A stretch of DNA of 64,000 nt from Curvibacter sp. PD_MW3. GTDB taxonomy: Bacteria > Pseudomonadota > Gammaproteobacteria > Burkholderiales > Burkholderiaceae_C. The notes beneath the pieces are model-generated. The model was not told the origin of the DNA. It saw only the letters and a list, made by a program, of their open reading frames with translations, and did not search any database. Made by a program: the position numbers and the translations under genes. This document shows positions 38,885-47,973 of this stretch, piece after piece (the first letter of the stretch is position 1; each line of letters starts with the position of its first letter). The stretch lies in the NCBI GenBank assembly GCA_002633085.1, contig NSIV01000005.1, positions 124,001 to 188,000 of the forward strand. The letters run 5' to 3'.

Positions 38885-39799
38885 TCAGCGGCGCACCTTG
38901 CTGGCGAACAGGCCTTGCGGGCGGATCATCAGGATCACCACGATCAAGGACAAGGTCAGCACCTTGGCCATGGAGCCGGTCATGAAGAATTCGGCGATCG
39001 ATTGCGTCTGTGCGATGCCGAAGGCCGAGGCCACCGTGCCCAGCAGGCTGGCGGCGCCGCCGAAGGTCACGACCAGGAAGGCGTCCACGATGTAGAGCGA
39101 ACCCGAGGTCGGCCCGGTGGAGCCGATGGTGGTGAAGGCCGCACCGGCGATGCCGGCCACGCCGCAGCCGATGGCGAAGGTCAGGCGGTCGGTCTTTTGC
39201 GTGTTGATGCCGATGGCGTTGGCCATCACGCGGTTGCTTACCGTGGCGCGCACCCGCAGGCCCCAGCGGCTTTTGTAGAGCGCCAGCAGCACGGCACCGG
39301 TGACCAGCGCGGTCAGGCCGAGCACGAACAGGCCGTTGATCGGGATGTCCAAGCCCTCATGCGGTGCCCAGGAGCCCATCAGCCACTCCGGCAGTGTCGG
39401 GCTGACTTCCTTGGGGCCGATGGCGGTGCGGAACACCTGCTGGATGCCCAGGCTCAGGCCCCAGGTGGCCAGGAGCGTGTCGAGCGGGCGCTTGTAGAGG
39501 TGGCGGATCAGTCCCCACTCCACCAGCCAGCCAGCGATGAAGGCCAGGCCGAACGCTACCGCAATCGACAGCGGAAAGTAATAGGGCATGAAGCTGGGAG
39601 CCAGGTGCTCCACCAACGTGGAGAACATGAAGACCGTGTAGGCGCCGATGGTCATGAACTCGCCATGCGCCATGTTGATCACGCCCATCTGGCCGAAGAT
39701 GATGGCCAGGCCCAGGCCCATGAGGAGCAGGACCGAGAACAGGCTGAGTCCCGCGAAGCCCTGCATCAGGGTAATGTTGAGGATTTCTGAAAATTCCAT
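38885..39799 (-). CDS. urtB: Urea/short-chain amide ABC transporter permease UrtB
   Basis: The 304-residue LivH-type permease has about eight spans and the family stretch LGLAIIFGQMGVINMAHGEFMTIGAYTVFMF near the N-terminus, then GCGVAGIAGAAFTTIGSTGPTSGSLYIVDAFLVVTFGG. It lacks the long N-terminal periplasmic extension found in some UrtB. It is separated from urtA by 94 bases that hold a strong hairpin. Confidence 0.93.
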   Translation of the reverse strand: MEFSEILNITLMQGFAGLSLFSVLLLMGLGLAIIFGQMGVINMAHGEFMTIGAYTVFMFSTLVEHLAPSFMPYYFPLSIAVAFGLAFIAGWLVEWGLIRHLYKRPLDTLLATWGLSLGIQQVFRTAIGPKEVSPTLPEWLMGSWAPHEGLDIPINGLFVLGLTALVTGAVLLALYKSRWGLRVRATVSNRVMANAIGINTQKTDRLTFAIGCGVAGIAGAAFTTIGSTGPTSGSLYIVDAFLVVTFGGAASLLGTVASAFGIAQTQSIAEFFMTGSMAKVLTLSLIVVILMIRPQGLFASKVRR

Positions 39800-39835
39800 G
39801 GCGTCACCTGCCTGTCTGTCTGTGTACCAATCTGG

Positions 39836-39870
39836 GGTGGCGACCCCCGAACCGCCAGGCGGTCGCCACC
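39836..39870 (-). other. Intra-operon hairpin between urtA and urtB
   Basis: GGTGGCGACC and GGTCGCCACC form a perfect 10-base stem with a 15-base loop, without a T-run. Placed just after the binding-protein gene, it likely protects the urtA message from 3' decay or partly terminates it, giving more binding protein than permease. Confidence 0.6.
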
Positions 39871-39893
39871 TTGTGTCCCTTCAACCGAGCTGA

Positions 39894-41168
39894 TTACTGG
39901 TAACCCTTCGGGAACGGGTTGGGTTCGATCAGGTTGGGCGACTCGGCCACCACCTTGAAGGTGGCGTCCTTGTTGCCGATGGCGATGCGCGACTTGCTCC
40001 ACAGGTGGTGGTTCTCGTGCAGCTTGACGTAGCCTTCCGGCGCGGTCTTGAGCTCGATGCCGGGCGAGGCGGCCACGACCTTGTCCACGTCGAAGCTGCC
40101 GGCCTTCTCCACGGCGGCCTTCCACAGCCAGGGGCCCAGGTAACCGGCCTGGGTCACGTCGCCGATCACGGCGTCCTTGCCGTACTTGGCCTTGAAGGCG
40201 GCAACAAACTTCTTGTTGTTCTCGTTGTCCAGCGACTGGAAGTACTTCATCGAGCTGTAGAAGCCGGCGAAGTTCTCGCCGCCCACGCCCGTCATCTCGT
40301 CCTCGGTCACCGACAGCGTCAGCAGGAACTGCTTGTCACCGGTGATGCCGGCCGCCTTGAGCTGCTTGTAGAACGCCACGTTGGAGCCGCCCACCACGGC
40401 CGCGAAGATGCAGTCCGGCTTGGCGACCTTGATCTTGTTGATCAGCGAGTTGAAGTTGGTGTTGCCCAGCGGGTAGTACTCCTCGCCGACCACCTTGCCC
40501 AGCTTGCCCACGGTCTCGATGTGTTTGCGTGCGATCTTCATCGAGGTGCGCGGCCAGATGTAGTCTGAGCCGACCAGGAAGAAGGTCTTGGCTTTCTTCT
40601 CCTTGGCGCCCCAGTCCAGGCCGTAGATGATCTGCTGCGTGGCTTCCTGGCCGGTGTAGATCACGTTCTTGCTCTGCTCCAGGCCTTCGTAGAAGGTCGG
40701 GTAGTAGAGCAGGCCGTTTTCTTTCTCGAACACCGGCAGCACGGCCTTGCGCGAGGCACTGGTCCAGCAGCCGAAGACGGCGGCCACGTGGTCGTTGACC
40801 AGCAGCTTCTTCGACTTCTCGGCGAAGGTCGGCCAGTCGGAGGCGCCGTCTTCCTTGATGACGCGGATCTTGCGGCCCAGGATGCCGCCCATGGCGTTGA
40901 TCTGGTCAATGGCCAACTGCTCGGCCTGGATCGAACCAGTTTCCGAAATGGCCATGGTGCCGGAGGAGGAGTGCAGCTGGCCCACCACCACCTCGGTGTC
41001 GGTCACGGCGAGCTTGGTCGTGTTGACCTTGGCGGTGGGGAACTGCTGGGCCATGGCCAGGCCGGGCAGACCGACCATGGACATGGCGCCCAGGCCTTGC
41101 AGCAGGCGGCGACGCGCAAGCGCATCGGCATCCAGGTGGGCGGGGGACGAGGCGGGCTGTTTTTTCAT
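39894..41168 (-). CDS. urtA: Urea/short-chain amide ABC transporter substrate-binding protein UrtA
   Basis: The 424-residue periplasmic protein has a Tat-like twin-Arg signal (ARRRLLQGLGAMSMVGLPGLAMA, residues 18-40) and the Peripla_BP_5/UrtA features VVVGQLHSSSGTMAISETG, GCWTSASRKAVLPVFEKENGLLYYPTFYEGLEQSKNVIYTG and NFNSLINKIK. The start at 41168 has an AGGAG-like site upstream. It is the first gene of the 12.4-kb minus-strand block and is divergent from the NCS1-kinase gene. Formamide-binding FmdD-type proteins are very similar. Confidence 0.94.
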   Translation of the reverse strand: MKKQPASSPAHLDADALARRRLLQGLGAMSMVGLPGLAMAQQFPTAKVNTTKLAVTDTEVVVGQLHSSSGTMAISETGSIQAEQLAIDQINAMGGILGRKIRVIKEDGASDWPTFAEKSKKLLVNDHVAAVFGCWTSASRKAVLPVFEKENGLLYYPTFYEGLEQSKNVIYTGQEATQQIIYGLDWGAKEKKAKTFFLVGSDYIWPRTSMKIARKHIETVGKLGKVVGEEYYPLGNTNFNSLINKIKVAKPDCIFAAVVGGSNVAFYKQLKAAGITGDKQFLLTLSVTEDEMTGVGGENFAGFYSSMKYFQSLDNENNKKFVAAFKAKYGKDAVIGDVTQAGYLGPWLWKAAVEKAGSFDVDKVVAASPGIELKTAPEGYVKLHENHHLWSKSRIAIGNKDATFKVVAESPNLIEPNPFPKGYQ

Positions 41169-41276
41169 GAAGCACTCCTGAAATGAAAGGTGGGAACCAA
41201 GAACACCTGCAACAGGTGCTGGGCGACGGGGTGTCACCACGGCCTTGAGATTAGGGAGAACCCGTAAATGCGCCCA

Positions 41277-41292
41277 TACGTCATTCGACGTA
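41277..41292. promoter_or_regulatory. Inverted repeat TACGTC-N4-GACGTA in the urtA/kinase divergent region
   Basis: A perfect 6-base inverted repeat lies in the 202-base gap between urtA and the sensor kinase. A second perfect repeat, CACCTG-N3-CAGGTG, is at 41204-41218, 36 bases from the urtA start. Either could be the operator of the linked LuxR-type response regulator; nothing else is evident in the gap. Confidence 0.4.
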
Positions 41293-41370
41293 CGCAGGGG
41301 GGAGCGGCCAAGTGAGAACGGTTCTTGCATGTGCACCAGGGATGACCACCAATGCACCAAAACCGCGCGC

Positions 41371-44300
41371 ATGAAAAACGCACCCCAACGCATCTTTCGC
41401 ATCCGGCGCGACTACAACTCCTGGGTTGCCAACGAAACCCTGGAGGACTACGCGCTGCGCTACACGCCGCACAGTGCACGCAAATGGAGCGAATTCCGGG
41501 TCGCCAACACTGCGCTGGGCGGCATGTCATTCCTGGCGCTGGAGGCCATCGGCGGCGCCATCGCGCTCAATTACGGCTTCAGCAATGCGTTGTGGGCCAT
41601 CCTGGTGATGGGTCTCATCACCTTTCTCACCGGCTTGCCGATCGCCATCTACGCGGCGCGTTACGGGCTGGACATGGACCTGCTCACCCGCGGTGCCGGC
41701 TTCGGCTACCTGGGCTCCACCGTCACCTCGCTGGTCTATGCCTCGTTCACCTTCATCTTCTTTGCGCTGGAGGCGGCCATCATGGCGCTGGCGCTGCAGC
41801 TGGCGTTCGACTGGCCGCTGGTGTGGTGTTATGTGCTGTCGTCACTGATCATCATTCCGCTGGTGCTGTACGGCATCACGTTCATCTCGCGCCTGCAGAC
41901 CTGGACCCAGCCGCTGTGGGTTGTGCTGCTGTTCTGGCCCTTCGTCTGGTTTGCCGTGGCGCAGCCCGAGCTGTACCGCGAATTCACCGGCCTGTCGGGC
42001 CTGACCTCGGGCAGCAACGGGTTCGAGCCGCTGATGTTCGGCGCTGCCGCTGCGGTGGCGTTCTCGCTGGTGCTGCAGATCGGCGAGCAGGTCGACTACC
42101 TGCGCTTCATGCCCGAACGCACCGCCGCCAACCGCTGGCGCTGGTGGGGCGGCGTGCTGGCGGCCGGGCCGGGCTGGATTGTGCTGGGCATGCTCAAGAT
42201 GGTGGGCGGTGCCTTTCTGGCCTTCGTGGCACTGCAGTACGGCGCGGCGCCGGCGCAGGCGGCGGAACCCACGCAGATGTACCTGGTCGGCTACATGCGT
42301 TCGCTGGGCGACGCCACCGTGGCAACGGTGCTCACTGTGCTGTTCGTGGTGATCTCGCAGGTCAAGATCAACGTCACCAATGCCTACGCCGGCTCGCTGG
42401 CCTGGTCCAACTTCTTTGCACGGCTCACGCGCAGCCACCCGGGGCGCGTGGTGTGGCTGGTGTTCAACGTCATCATCGCCATGCTGCTGATGACGCTGGG
42501 CGTCTTCGGTGCACTGGAGAAGGTGCTGGGCCTGTACAGCAACGTGGCGATCGCCTGGGTTGGTGCGCTGGTGGCGGACCTGGTCATCAACAAACCACTG
42601 GGCCTGAGCCCCAAGCACGTGGAGTTCCGCCGCGCCTACCTGTATGACATCAACCCCGTCGGCCTGGGCGCCATGGGGCTGGCGGTGCTGCTGTCCGTCA
42701 CCGCCCATGCCGGGCTGCTGGGCGAGTACGCGGCCGCTTTCTCGCCCTTCATTGCGCTGGGCACGGCCCTGGTCGCCGCACCGCTGATCGCCTGGGCCAC
42801 GGGCGGCCGCTACTACCTGGCGCGCAAGGACGCCTCGCCCTGGGCGCCGGGCGAGGTGGTGCGCTGCTCGGTGTGCGAAAACCAGTTCGAGAGCACCGAC
42901 ATGGCCAGTTGCCCGGCCTACGGCGCGCCGATCTGCTCGCTGTGCTGTTCGCTCGAATCGCGCTGCCACGACCGCTGCAAGACCCATTCGCGGGTCGCAG
43001 ACCAGGTGCGCCAGGCCATGGCCGCCATCTTGCCGGCCAGCCTGAACAACCGCTTCAACTTCCGCGTCGGCCAGTACTTCACGGTGTTCCTCTCGCTGTG
43101 CGCCGTGTTGGCGTTTGTGCTGGGTGTTGTCTACATGCAGGAAAGCCTGCAGGCGCCGGTGGGTGTCCTGCGCCTGCCTTTCATCAAGGTCTTTTCGCTG
43201 CTGGCGGTGTTGGCGGCAGTGTGGGCCTGGTGGATCGTTCTGGCCAACGAAAGCCGGCGCATGGCGCACGATGAGTCCGAACGTCAGACCCAGTTGCTGC
43301 AAAAGGAAATCGACGCCCACCAGCGCACCGACGAGGCGCTGCAAAACGCCAAGGAGGTGGCCGAAGCCGCCAGCCAGGCCAAGACGCGTTATGTGGCCGG
43401 CATGACGCACGAGCTGCGCACGCCGCTCAACAGCATCCTGGGTTATGCGCAGATCCTGCTGCGCAATGCCGAGTTGAAGGGGGGCCTGCGCGAAGCGGTC
43501 ACCACCATCCAGCAAAGCGGCCAGCACATGCATGCGCTGATCGACGGCCTGCTGGACCTGGCGCGCATCGAAGCCGGCCGGCTGCGGCTGGACATGGCGC
43601 CGCTGCCGTTTGCCGAATTCCTGTCGGAGCTGGCGCGCATGGTGAAGCCGCAGGCCGAAGGCAAGGGCTTGTCGTTCCGGCTGGAGACGCAAGGGCGCGT
43701 GCCCGCCTGGGTGCAGGCCGACGCCAAGCGACTGCGGCAGATCCTCATCAACCTGCTGGCCAATGCAGTGCGCTTCACCGATGCCGGTGGCATCGTCTTT
43801 CGCGTCGATTGCCGGCACGAAGTGGTGCGCTTCGAGGTGGAAGACAGCGGCATCGGCATTGCACCGCAAGACCAGGAACGCATCTTCATGCCGTTCGAGC
43901 GCGGCAGTGCCGGGCGGCGCGCCAGCGAGTCGGGTACCGGACTGGGCCTGACCATCACCCACCTGTTGACCGAACTCATGGGTGGCGAACTTACGCTGCG
44001 CAGCGCGGTCAAGCAGGGCAGCACCTTCACCGTGCGGCTCTACCTGCGCGAGATCGAGCCGCCGGCCGCGCAGCTGGTGCGCCACCTGCGCCCCATCGTC
44101 GGCTACCTGGCGCCGCGGCGCACCCTGCTGGTGGTGGACGACCAGCCGATCCAGCGCCAGTTGCTGGCCAGCCTGCTGGTGCCGCTGGGCTTCATCATGC
44201 GCGAGGCGGCCAGCGGCCGCGAATGCCTGGAAATTCTGCAGCAGCACAAGCCCGATGCGGTGCTGCTCGACATCAACATGGACGACCTCAACGGCTGGCA

Positions 44301-44751
44301 GACCGCGCAACTGATTCGCAGCAACGTCGGGCCCGAGTTGCCGATCGTTTTCGTCTCGGCCGACCCGTTCGAGAACCGGCCCGAGCTGCTGGAAGCCGTC
44401 GGCTGCCAGGGTTTTGTGAGCAAGCCGGTGATCGAGTCCGAACTGCTGGATCTGCTGGCGCGCGTGCTGCAGCTGGAATGGGTGCACGAGAGCAACCTGC
44501 TGCCCAGCCCGGAGGCGCCACCGGCGGAACGCGAGCCGGCCGGCAAGCTGCCGCTGCCGGATGAGCTGCGCCACAGCCTGATCGGCCTGGCGCGCATGGG
44601 CAACGCCAGCGGCTTGCGCAGTCTGCTGCGCAGCAGCGCCGAGTCGGAGCCGGCGATTGCCGACGTGCTGCAAAGCCTGGTGGTGCACGTGGACCGTTTT
44701 GACTTCTCTGCCCTGATAGAACGCCTGAAAGAAACTGAAGATGAAAGCTGA
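41371..44751 (+). CDS. NCS1-type permease / hybrid histidine kinase fusion sensor
   Basis: This 1126-residue protein joins a complete membrane transporter-like domain to a signalling kinase. Residues about 20-480 form some 12 helices resembling nucleobase:cation symporter-1 permeases (ARKWSEFRVANTALGGMSFLALEAIGG). Residues 499-537 hold a Cys-rich knuckle (CSVC...CSLCCSLESRCHDRC), followed by two more helices. Then come a coiled segment, HisKA with H680 (MTHELRTPLNSILGYAQ), an HATPase (NLLANAVRF; GTGLGLTITHLL) and a receiver with D967. The Cys region could bind metal or a redox cofactor. It is divergent from urtA and overlaps its response regulator, so it probably senses urea, amides or a related nitrogen compound. 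Confidence 0.9.
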   Translation: MKNAPQRIFRIRRDYNSWVANETLEDYALRYTPHSARKWSEFRVANTALGGMSFLALEAIGGAIALNYGFSNALWAILVMGLITFLTGLPIAIYAARYGLDMDLLTRGAGFGYLGSTVTSLVYASFTFIFFALEAAIMALALQLAFDWPLVWCYVLSSLIIIPLVLYGITFISRLQTWTQPLWVVLLFWPFVWFAVAQPELYREFTGLSGLTSGSNGFEPLMFGAAAAVAFSLVLQIGEQVDYLRFMPERTAANRWRWWGGVLAAGPGWIVLGMLKMVGGAFLAFVALQYGAAPAQAAEPTQMYLVGYMRSLGDATVATVLTVLFVVISQVKINVTNAYAGSLAWSNFFARLTRSHPGRVVWLVFNVIIAMLLMTLGVFGALEKVLGLYSNVAIAWVGALVADLVINKPLGLSPKHVEFRRAYLYDINPVGLGAMGLAVLLSVTAHAGLLGEYAAAFSPFIALGTALVAAPLIAWATGGRYYLARKDASPWAPGEVVRCSVCENQFESTDMASCPAYGAPICSLCCSLESRCHDRCKTHSRVADQVRQAMAAILPASLNNRFNFRVGQYFTVFLSLCAVLAFVLGVVYMQESLQAPVGVLRLPFIKVFSLLAVLAAVWAWWIVLANESRRMAHDESERQTQLLQKEIDAHQRTDEALQNAKEVAEAASQAKTRYVAGMTHELRTPLNSILGYAQILLRNAELKGGLREAVTTIQQSGQHMHALIDGLLDLARIEAGRLRLDMAPLPFAEFLSELARMVKPQAEGKGLSFRLETQGRVPAWVQADAKRLRQILINLLANAVRFTDAGGIVFRVDCRHEVVRFEVEDSGIGIAPQDQERIFMPFERGSAGRRASESGTGLGLTITHLLTELMGGELTLRSAVKQGSTFTVRLYLREIEPPAAQLVRHLRPIVGYLAPRRTLLVVDDQPIQRQLLASLLVPLGFIMREAASGRECLEILQQHKPDAVLLDINMDDLNGWQTAQLIRSNVGPELPIVFVSADPFENRPELLEAVGCQGFVSKPVIESELLDLLARVLQLEWVHESNLLPSPEAPPAEREPAGKLPLPDELRHSLIGLARMGNASGLRSLLRSSAESEPAIADVLQSLVVHVDRFDFSALIERLKETEDES

Positions 44752-45652
44752 ACCCGTGATGCCGCCTGCCGTCTCCAGTGTCGTGCTGGTGGTGGACGAC
44801 GCACCCGACACCCTGCGCATGCTGTGTGATGCGCTGGCCATCGAGGGCTACACCGTGCTGGTGGCGCGCGACGCCATCGAAGCACTGGAGCGCTTCGAGA
44901 TGGCGGTGCCCGATGCCGTGCTGCTCGATGCCATCATGCCGGGCGAGAACGGTTTTGCCCTGTGCCGCCGCCTCAAGACCGAGCCCGCCTGGGCGCACGT
45001 GCCGGTGATCTTCATGACCGGCCTGACCGAGACCGAGCAGATCGTCGAAGGTTTTGCCAGCGGCGGCGTCGACTACGTGGTCAAGCCGCTGAAGATCCCC
45101 GAGGTGCTGGCGCGTCTGGCCACCCACCTGCGCAACGCGCACGTCAGCCGGCTGGCACGCGAGGCGGTGGACGTGGCCGGCCTGGGCGTGGTGCTGCTCG
45201 ATTCGCAGGGGCGCATCGCCTGGCGCTCGCCGCAGGCCATGCGCTGGCTGGACGAGGCACTCGGGCCGCAGGACGACGCGGCGCCACTGAAGCACTGGCT
45301 GCAGGCCGCCGTCACGCAGGGCGAGACGCTGACCGCGCTGCCCGATGGCAACCAGCTGCAGGCCCAGTACCTGGGGCAGACCGGCCCGGGCGAGACCATG
45401 ATCCTGCTGCGCCAGACCGGGCCGGCGGTGGATGCTGCGCACAAGCGTTTGAGCGGGGCGGCCCTCACACCGCGCGAGACCGAGGTGCTGTCCTGGCTGG
45501 CCAAGGGCAAGACCAACCGTGACATCGCCGACATCCTGGGCATGAGTCCGCGCACGGTGAACAAACACCTGGAACACATCTTCGAGAAGCTGGGTGTGGA
45601 AACGCGCACGGCGGCCGCGGCGATTGCGAGCAGCCTGCTGCAGGAGAGCTGA
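44741..45652 (+). CDS. LuxR/NarL-type response regulator
   Basis: The 303-residue protein has an N-terminal receiver with phospho-acceptor D63 (VLLDAIMPGENG) and switch residues in VIFMTG and VVKPLKIPEVL. A middle PAS-like region (about 145-225) and a C-terminal LuxR HTH (LTPRETEVLSWLAKGKTNRDIADILGMSPRTVNKHLEHIFEKLGV) follow. It overlaps the kinase gene by 11 bases. It most likely controls the divergent urt-fmd-amiE-ure genes. MPPAVSS at 44759 is an alternative start. Confidence 0.93.
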   Translation: MKAEPVMPPAVSSVVLVVDDAPDTLRMLCDALAIEGYTVLVARDAIEALERFEMAVPDAVLLDAIMPGENGFALCRRLKTEPAWAHVPVIFMTGLTETEQIVEGFASGGVDYVVKPLKIPEVLARLATHLRNAHVSRLAREAVDVAGLGVVLLDSQGRIAWRSPQAMRWLDEALGPQDDAAPLKHWLQAAVTQGETLTALPDGNQLQAQYLGQTGPGETMILLRQTGPAVDAAHKRLSGAALTPRETEVLSWLAKGKTNRDIADILGMSPRTVNKHLEHIFEKLGVETRTAAAAIASSLLQES

Positions 45653-45777
45653 CAAGCGACCCGGAGTGGACCGATGCCGTGTGGCAAGAGCCGAAGCGCA
45701 GGCATTCCGGATTTGTCTGCGCACCCCATGGCGCTTGCTACAGATGATTTCCGCATGAGCAAATGAAAACATGTTGG

Positions 45778-45806
45778 TTGGTTTCCGACGGCATGACGCC
45801 TAGCAT
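45778..45806 (+). promoter_or_regulatory. Possible sigma-70 promoter of the second ABC operon
   Basis: TTGGTT (45778-45783), a 17-base spacer and TAGCAT (45801-45806) lie 28 bases before the start codon of the binding-protein gene. Both hexamers are imperfect; it is the best candidate in the 181-base gap. Confidence 0.35.
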
Positions 45807-45833
45807 CGTGTTTTCATTATTCCGTTGGGCATC

Positions 45834-47045
45834 ATGCGTACTCATAAATTTTCCTTGGCGTTGCAAGCACTCCTTGTTGCGGGCACCGTCCTTGCCTCTG
45901 TCTCGTCCTTCGCGGCTGACCAGATCATCAAGATCGGCGCACCGCTGCCCCTGACCGGCGCCTTGTCGCCGGAGGGCACCAAGTTACGCCAGGGTTATGA
46001 CCTCTGGCTGGATCAGGTCAATGCCCAGGGTGGCATCAAGGTCGGCAAGGAGCGCCACAAGGTTCAGCTGTTTTTCTACGACTACCAGTCGAGCACGCCC
46101 AAGGCGGTTCAACTGGCCGAGAAGCTGATCACTGACGACAAGGTGGACTTTCTCTTCTCGCCTTTCGGCTCTGGCGCCACCAAGGCCGCCAGCACGGTGG
46201 CCGAGAAAAACGGTGTGCCGTTGATCGCCTCCAGCGCCTCGTCGGCCGAGGTGTTTGACCAAGGCTACAAGAACCTCTTTGGCTTGTATACCGACAACAG
46301 CAGCCTGACCGAGCCCATTGCCGATCTGGTCAAGACCAACCTGCCGCAGGCCAAGCGCGTGGCCATCCTGGCGCGCAATGACCTGTACCCGCTGTCCCTG
46401 GCCCAGGAGTTCGAGAAGTCTGCCAAGAAGCGCGGCCTCGAAGTGGTCTATTTCGAGCGCTATGCCATCGGCACACTGGACCACGCTGCCGCGCTGGCCA
46501 AGCTGGGCGCCACCAAGCCGGACTGGATCGTCGCCACCGGCTATATCAACGACCTGATCCTGGTGCGCAAGCAGCTCGCCGATGCGCGCATCGACGCCAA
46601 GGTGCTGACGCTCATCAACGGACCGGCTTATGACGAATGGGCCAAGGCCGTGGGCAAGCTGGCAGAGAACGTCACCACCGCCAGCTGGTTCCACCCCGTG
46701 CTCAACTACAAGAGCGACGACGTCTTCGGCTCCACCAAGAACTTCGTTGAGCTGTTCCGCAAGAAGTACGGCACCGAGCCGGATTTCACCCAGGCTTCCG
46801 GTGCTGCTGTGGGCGTGATCATCCAGCAGGCCATCGAGCGCGCCGGCAGCACTTCGCGCGACGCGGTGCGCGCCGAGTTGCAGAAGGGGGGCTTCAAGAC
46901 CTTCTTCGCGCCGATCTCCTTCGACAAGACCGGCATCGCGAACTCCTACATCCCACCGGTGTACCAGCTGCAGAACGGCAAGGTCACCGTGGTCTACCCG
47001 GCCAACATCGCTACCAGCCAGTTCCGTACCGGCCTGGGCAACTGA
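45834..47045 (+). CDS. Branched-chain amino acid-type ABC transporter substrate-binding protein
   Basis: The 403-residue periplasmic binding protein (Peripla_BP_6/LivK type) has a signal peptide ending near SSFAADQ (residue 26) and then IIKIGAPLPLTGALSPEGTKLRQGYDLWLDQVNAQGGIKV. ATG at 45834 is preferred; a TTG nine bases upstream is in frame. The following genes give a full Liv-type importer. The ligand is not evident; the terminal isomerase gene of the operon hints at an aromatic compound. Confidence 0.92.
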   Translation: MRTHKFSLALQALLVAGTVLASVSSFAADQIIKIGAPLPLTGALSPEGTKLRQGYDLWLDQVNAQGGIKVGKERHKVQLFFYDYQSSTPKAVQLAEKLITDDKVDFLFSPFGSGATKAASTVAEKNGVPLIASSASSAEVFDQGYKNLFGLYTDNSSLTEPIADLVKTNLPQAKRVAILARNDLYPLSLAQEFEKSAKKRGLEVVYFERYAIGTLDHAAALAKLGATKPDWIVATGYINDLILVRKQLADARIDAKVLTLINGPAYDEWAKAVGKLAENVTTASWFHPVLNYKSDDVFGSTKNFVELFRKKYGTEPDFTQASGAAVGVIIQQAIERAGSTSRDAVRAELQKGGFKTFFAPISFDKTGIANSYIPPVYQLQNGKVTVVYPANIATSQFRTGLGN

Positions 47046-47062
47046 AGCGGGCCCCGGCCCGG

Positions 47063-47087
47063 CACCCCGGGGCGTATGCCCCGGGTG
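47063..47087 (+). other. Intra-operon hairpin after the binding-protein gene
   Basis: CACCCCGGGGC and GCCCCGGGTG form a GC-rich stem (one bulged C) with a GTAT loop, 18 bases after the binding-protein stop. There is no T-run. It probably stabilises the upstream message relative to the permease genes. Confidence 0.6.
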
Positions 47088-47106
47088 AATCTGCATCGGA
47101 TCTCAC

Positions 47107-47973
47107 GTGATTTACCTGCAAGTCCTGCTGAGTGGACTGGCGTTGGGCGGGCTTTATGCCTGCATCGCCGCCGGCTTCTCCCTGATCTGGGGGGTGTTGA
47201 ACATTGTCAACATCCTCCACGGCTCCCTGATCATTCTTGGGGCCTACCTGGCCTACTTCGCTCATCAGTTCTATGGCATCAACCCCTTTGTCTTCGCGCC
47301 CTTCGGCGGTCTTCTGCTCTTCGTCCTGGGTTACGTGCTGCAGCGCACGCTGATCAAGCGCGTCATGGGTGAGGCGGTGCTGATGACGTTGACGCTCACC
47401 TTCGGTCTGAACCTGCTGCTCGACAACCTGATGCTCAAGTTCTTCCGGGCCGATTTCCGCAAGATCACCTTCGATCCGCCGCTGGGCATCCTGGACTTGG
47501 GCCCGCTGGGCGTGCCGGTGGACCGGCTGCTGGCCACGGGTGTGGGGCTGCTCATTGTGGGTGTGCTTTGGCTGCTGCTGCGCACCACCCAGTTCGGTCG
47601 CGCCATCGTGGCTGTGCGCATGGACCGCCAGACCGCCGCGCTCATGGGGGTGCGGGTCGATCACACCTATGCCCTGGCTTTTGGCCTGGGTGCTTTCATG
47701 GCGGGTGCGTCCGGCGCCTTGCTGGCCGCCATCTTCCCGATTTCGCCAGTGGCCTCCGGAGCCTACCTGGGCAAGGCTTTCGTGATCTGCGTGCTCGGTG
47801 GTCTGGGGAGCGTGCCGGGCGTGGTGCTGGGCGGCTTCGCGCTGGGCATCATCGAGAGCTTCGGCACGCTGGCGTTCGGCCCAGAGCATGCGCTCACCTT
47901 GTCTTTCCTGCTGCTGATCGGTCTGTTGATGTTCCGTCCCTCGGGGCTGTTGGGTCGTCGGGGGTTTCAATGA
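47107..47973 (+). CDS. Branched-chain amino acid-type ABC transporter permease (LivH)
   Basis: The 288-residue LivH-family permease starts with GTG and has about eight spans, with GLALGGLYACIAAGFSLIWGVLNIVNILHGSLIILGAYLAYF and AFVICVLGGLGSVPGVVLGGFALGIIE as family stretches. It overlaps the LivM gene by four bases. Confidence 0.93.
   Translation: MIYLQVLLSGLALGGLYACIAAGFSLIWGVLNIVNILHGSLIILGAYLAYFAHQFYGINPFVFAPFGGLLLFVLGYVLQRTLIKRVMGEAVLMTLTLTFGLNLLLDNLMLKFFRADFRKITFDPPLGILDLGPLGVPVDRLLATGVGLLIVGVLWLLLRTTQFGRAIVAVRMDRQTAALMGVRVDHTYALAFGLGAFMAGASGALLAAIFPISPVASGAYLGKAFVICVLGGLGSVPGVVLGGFALGIIESFGTLAFGPEHALTLSFLLLIGLLMFRPSGLLGRRGFQ

Noticed and set aside
41195-41225. Sigma-54 promoter for urtA
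   Set aside because: The minus strand has CAGCAC and TTGCA, but the GG of the -24 element is missing and the spacing is two bases too short.
41842-44841. Very long open frame on the minus strand opposite the sensor kinase gene
   Set aside because: It is an antisense shadow in high-GC sequence: its product is rich in His, Gln, Arg and Gly without any domain, while the plus-strand protein has clear permease and kinase motifs.
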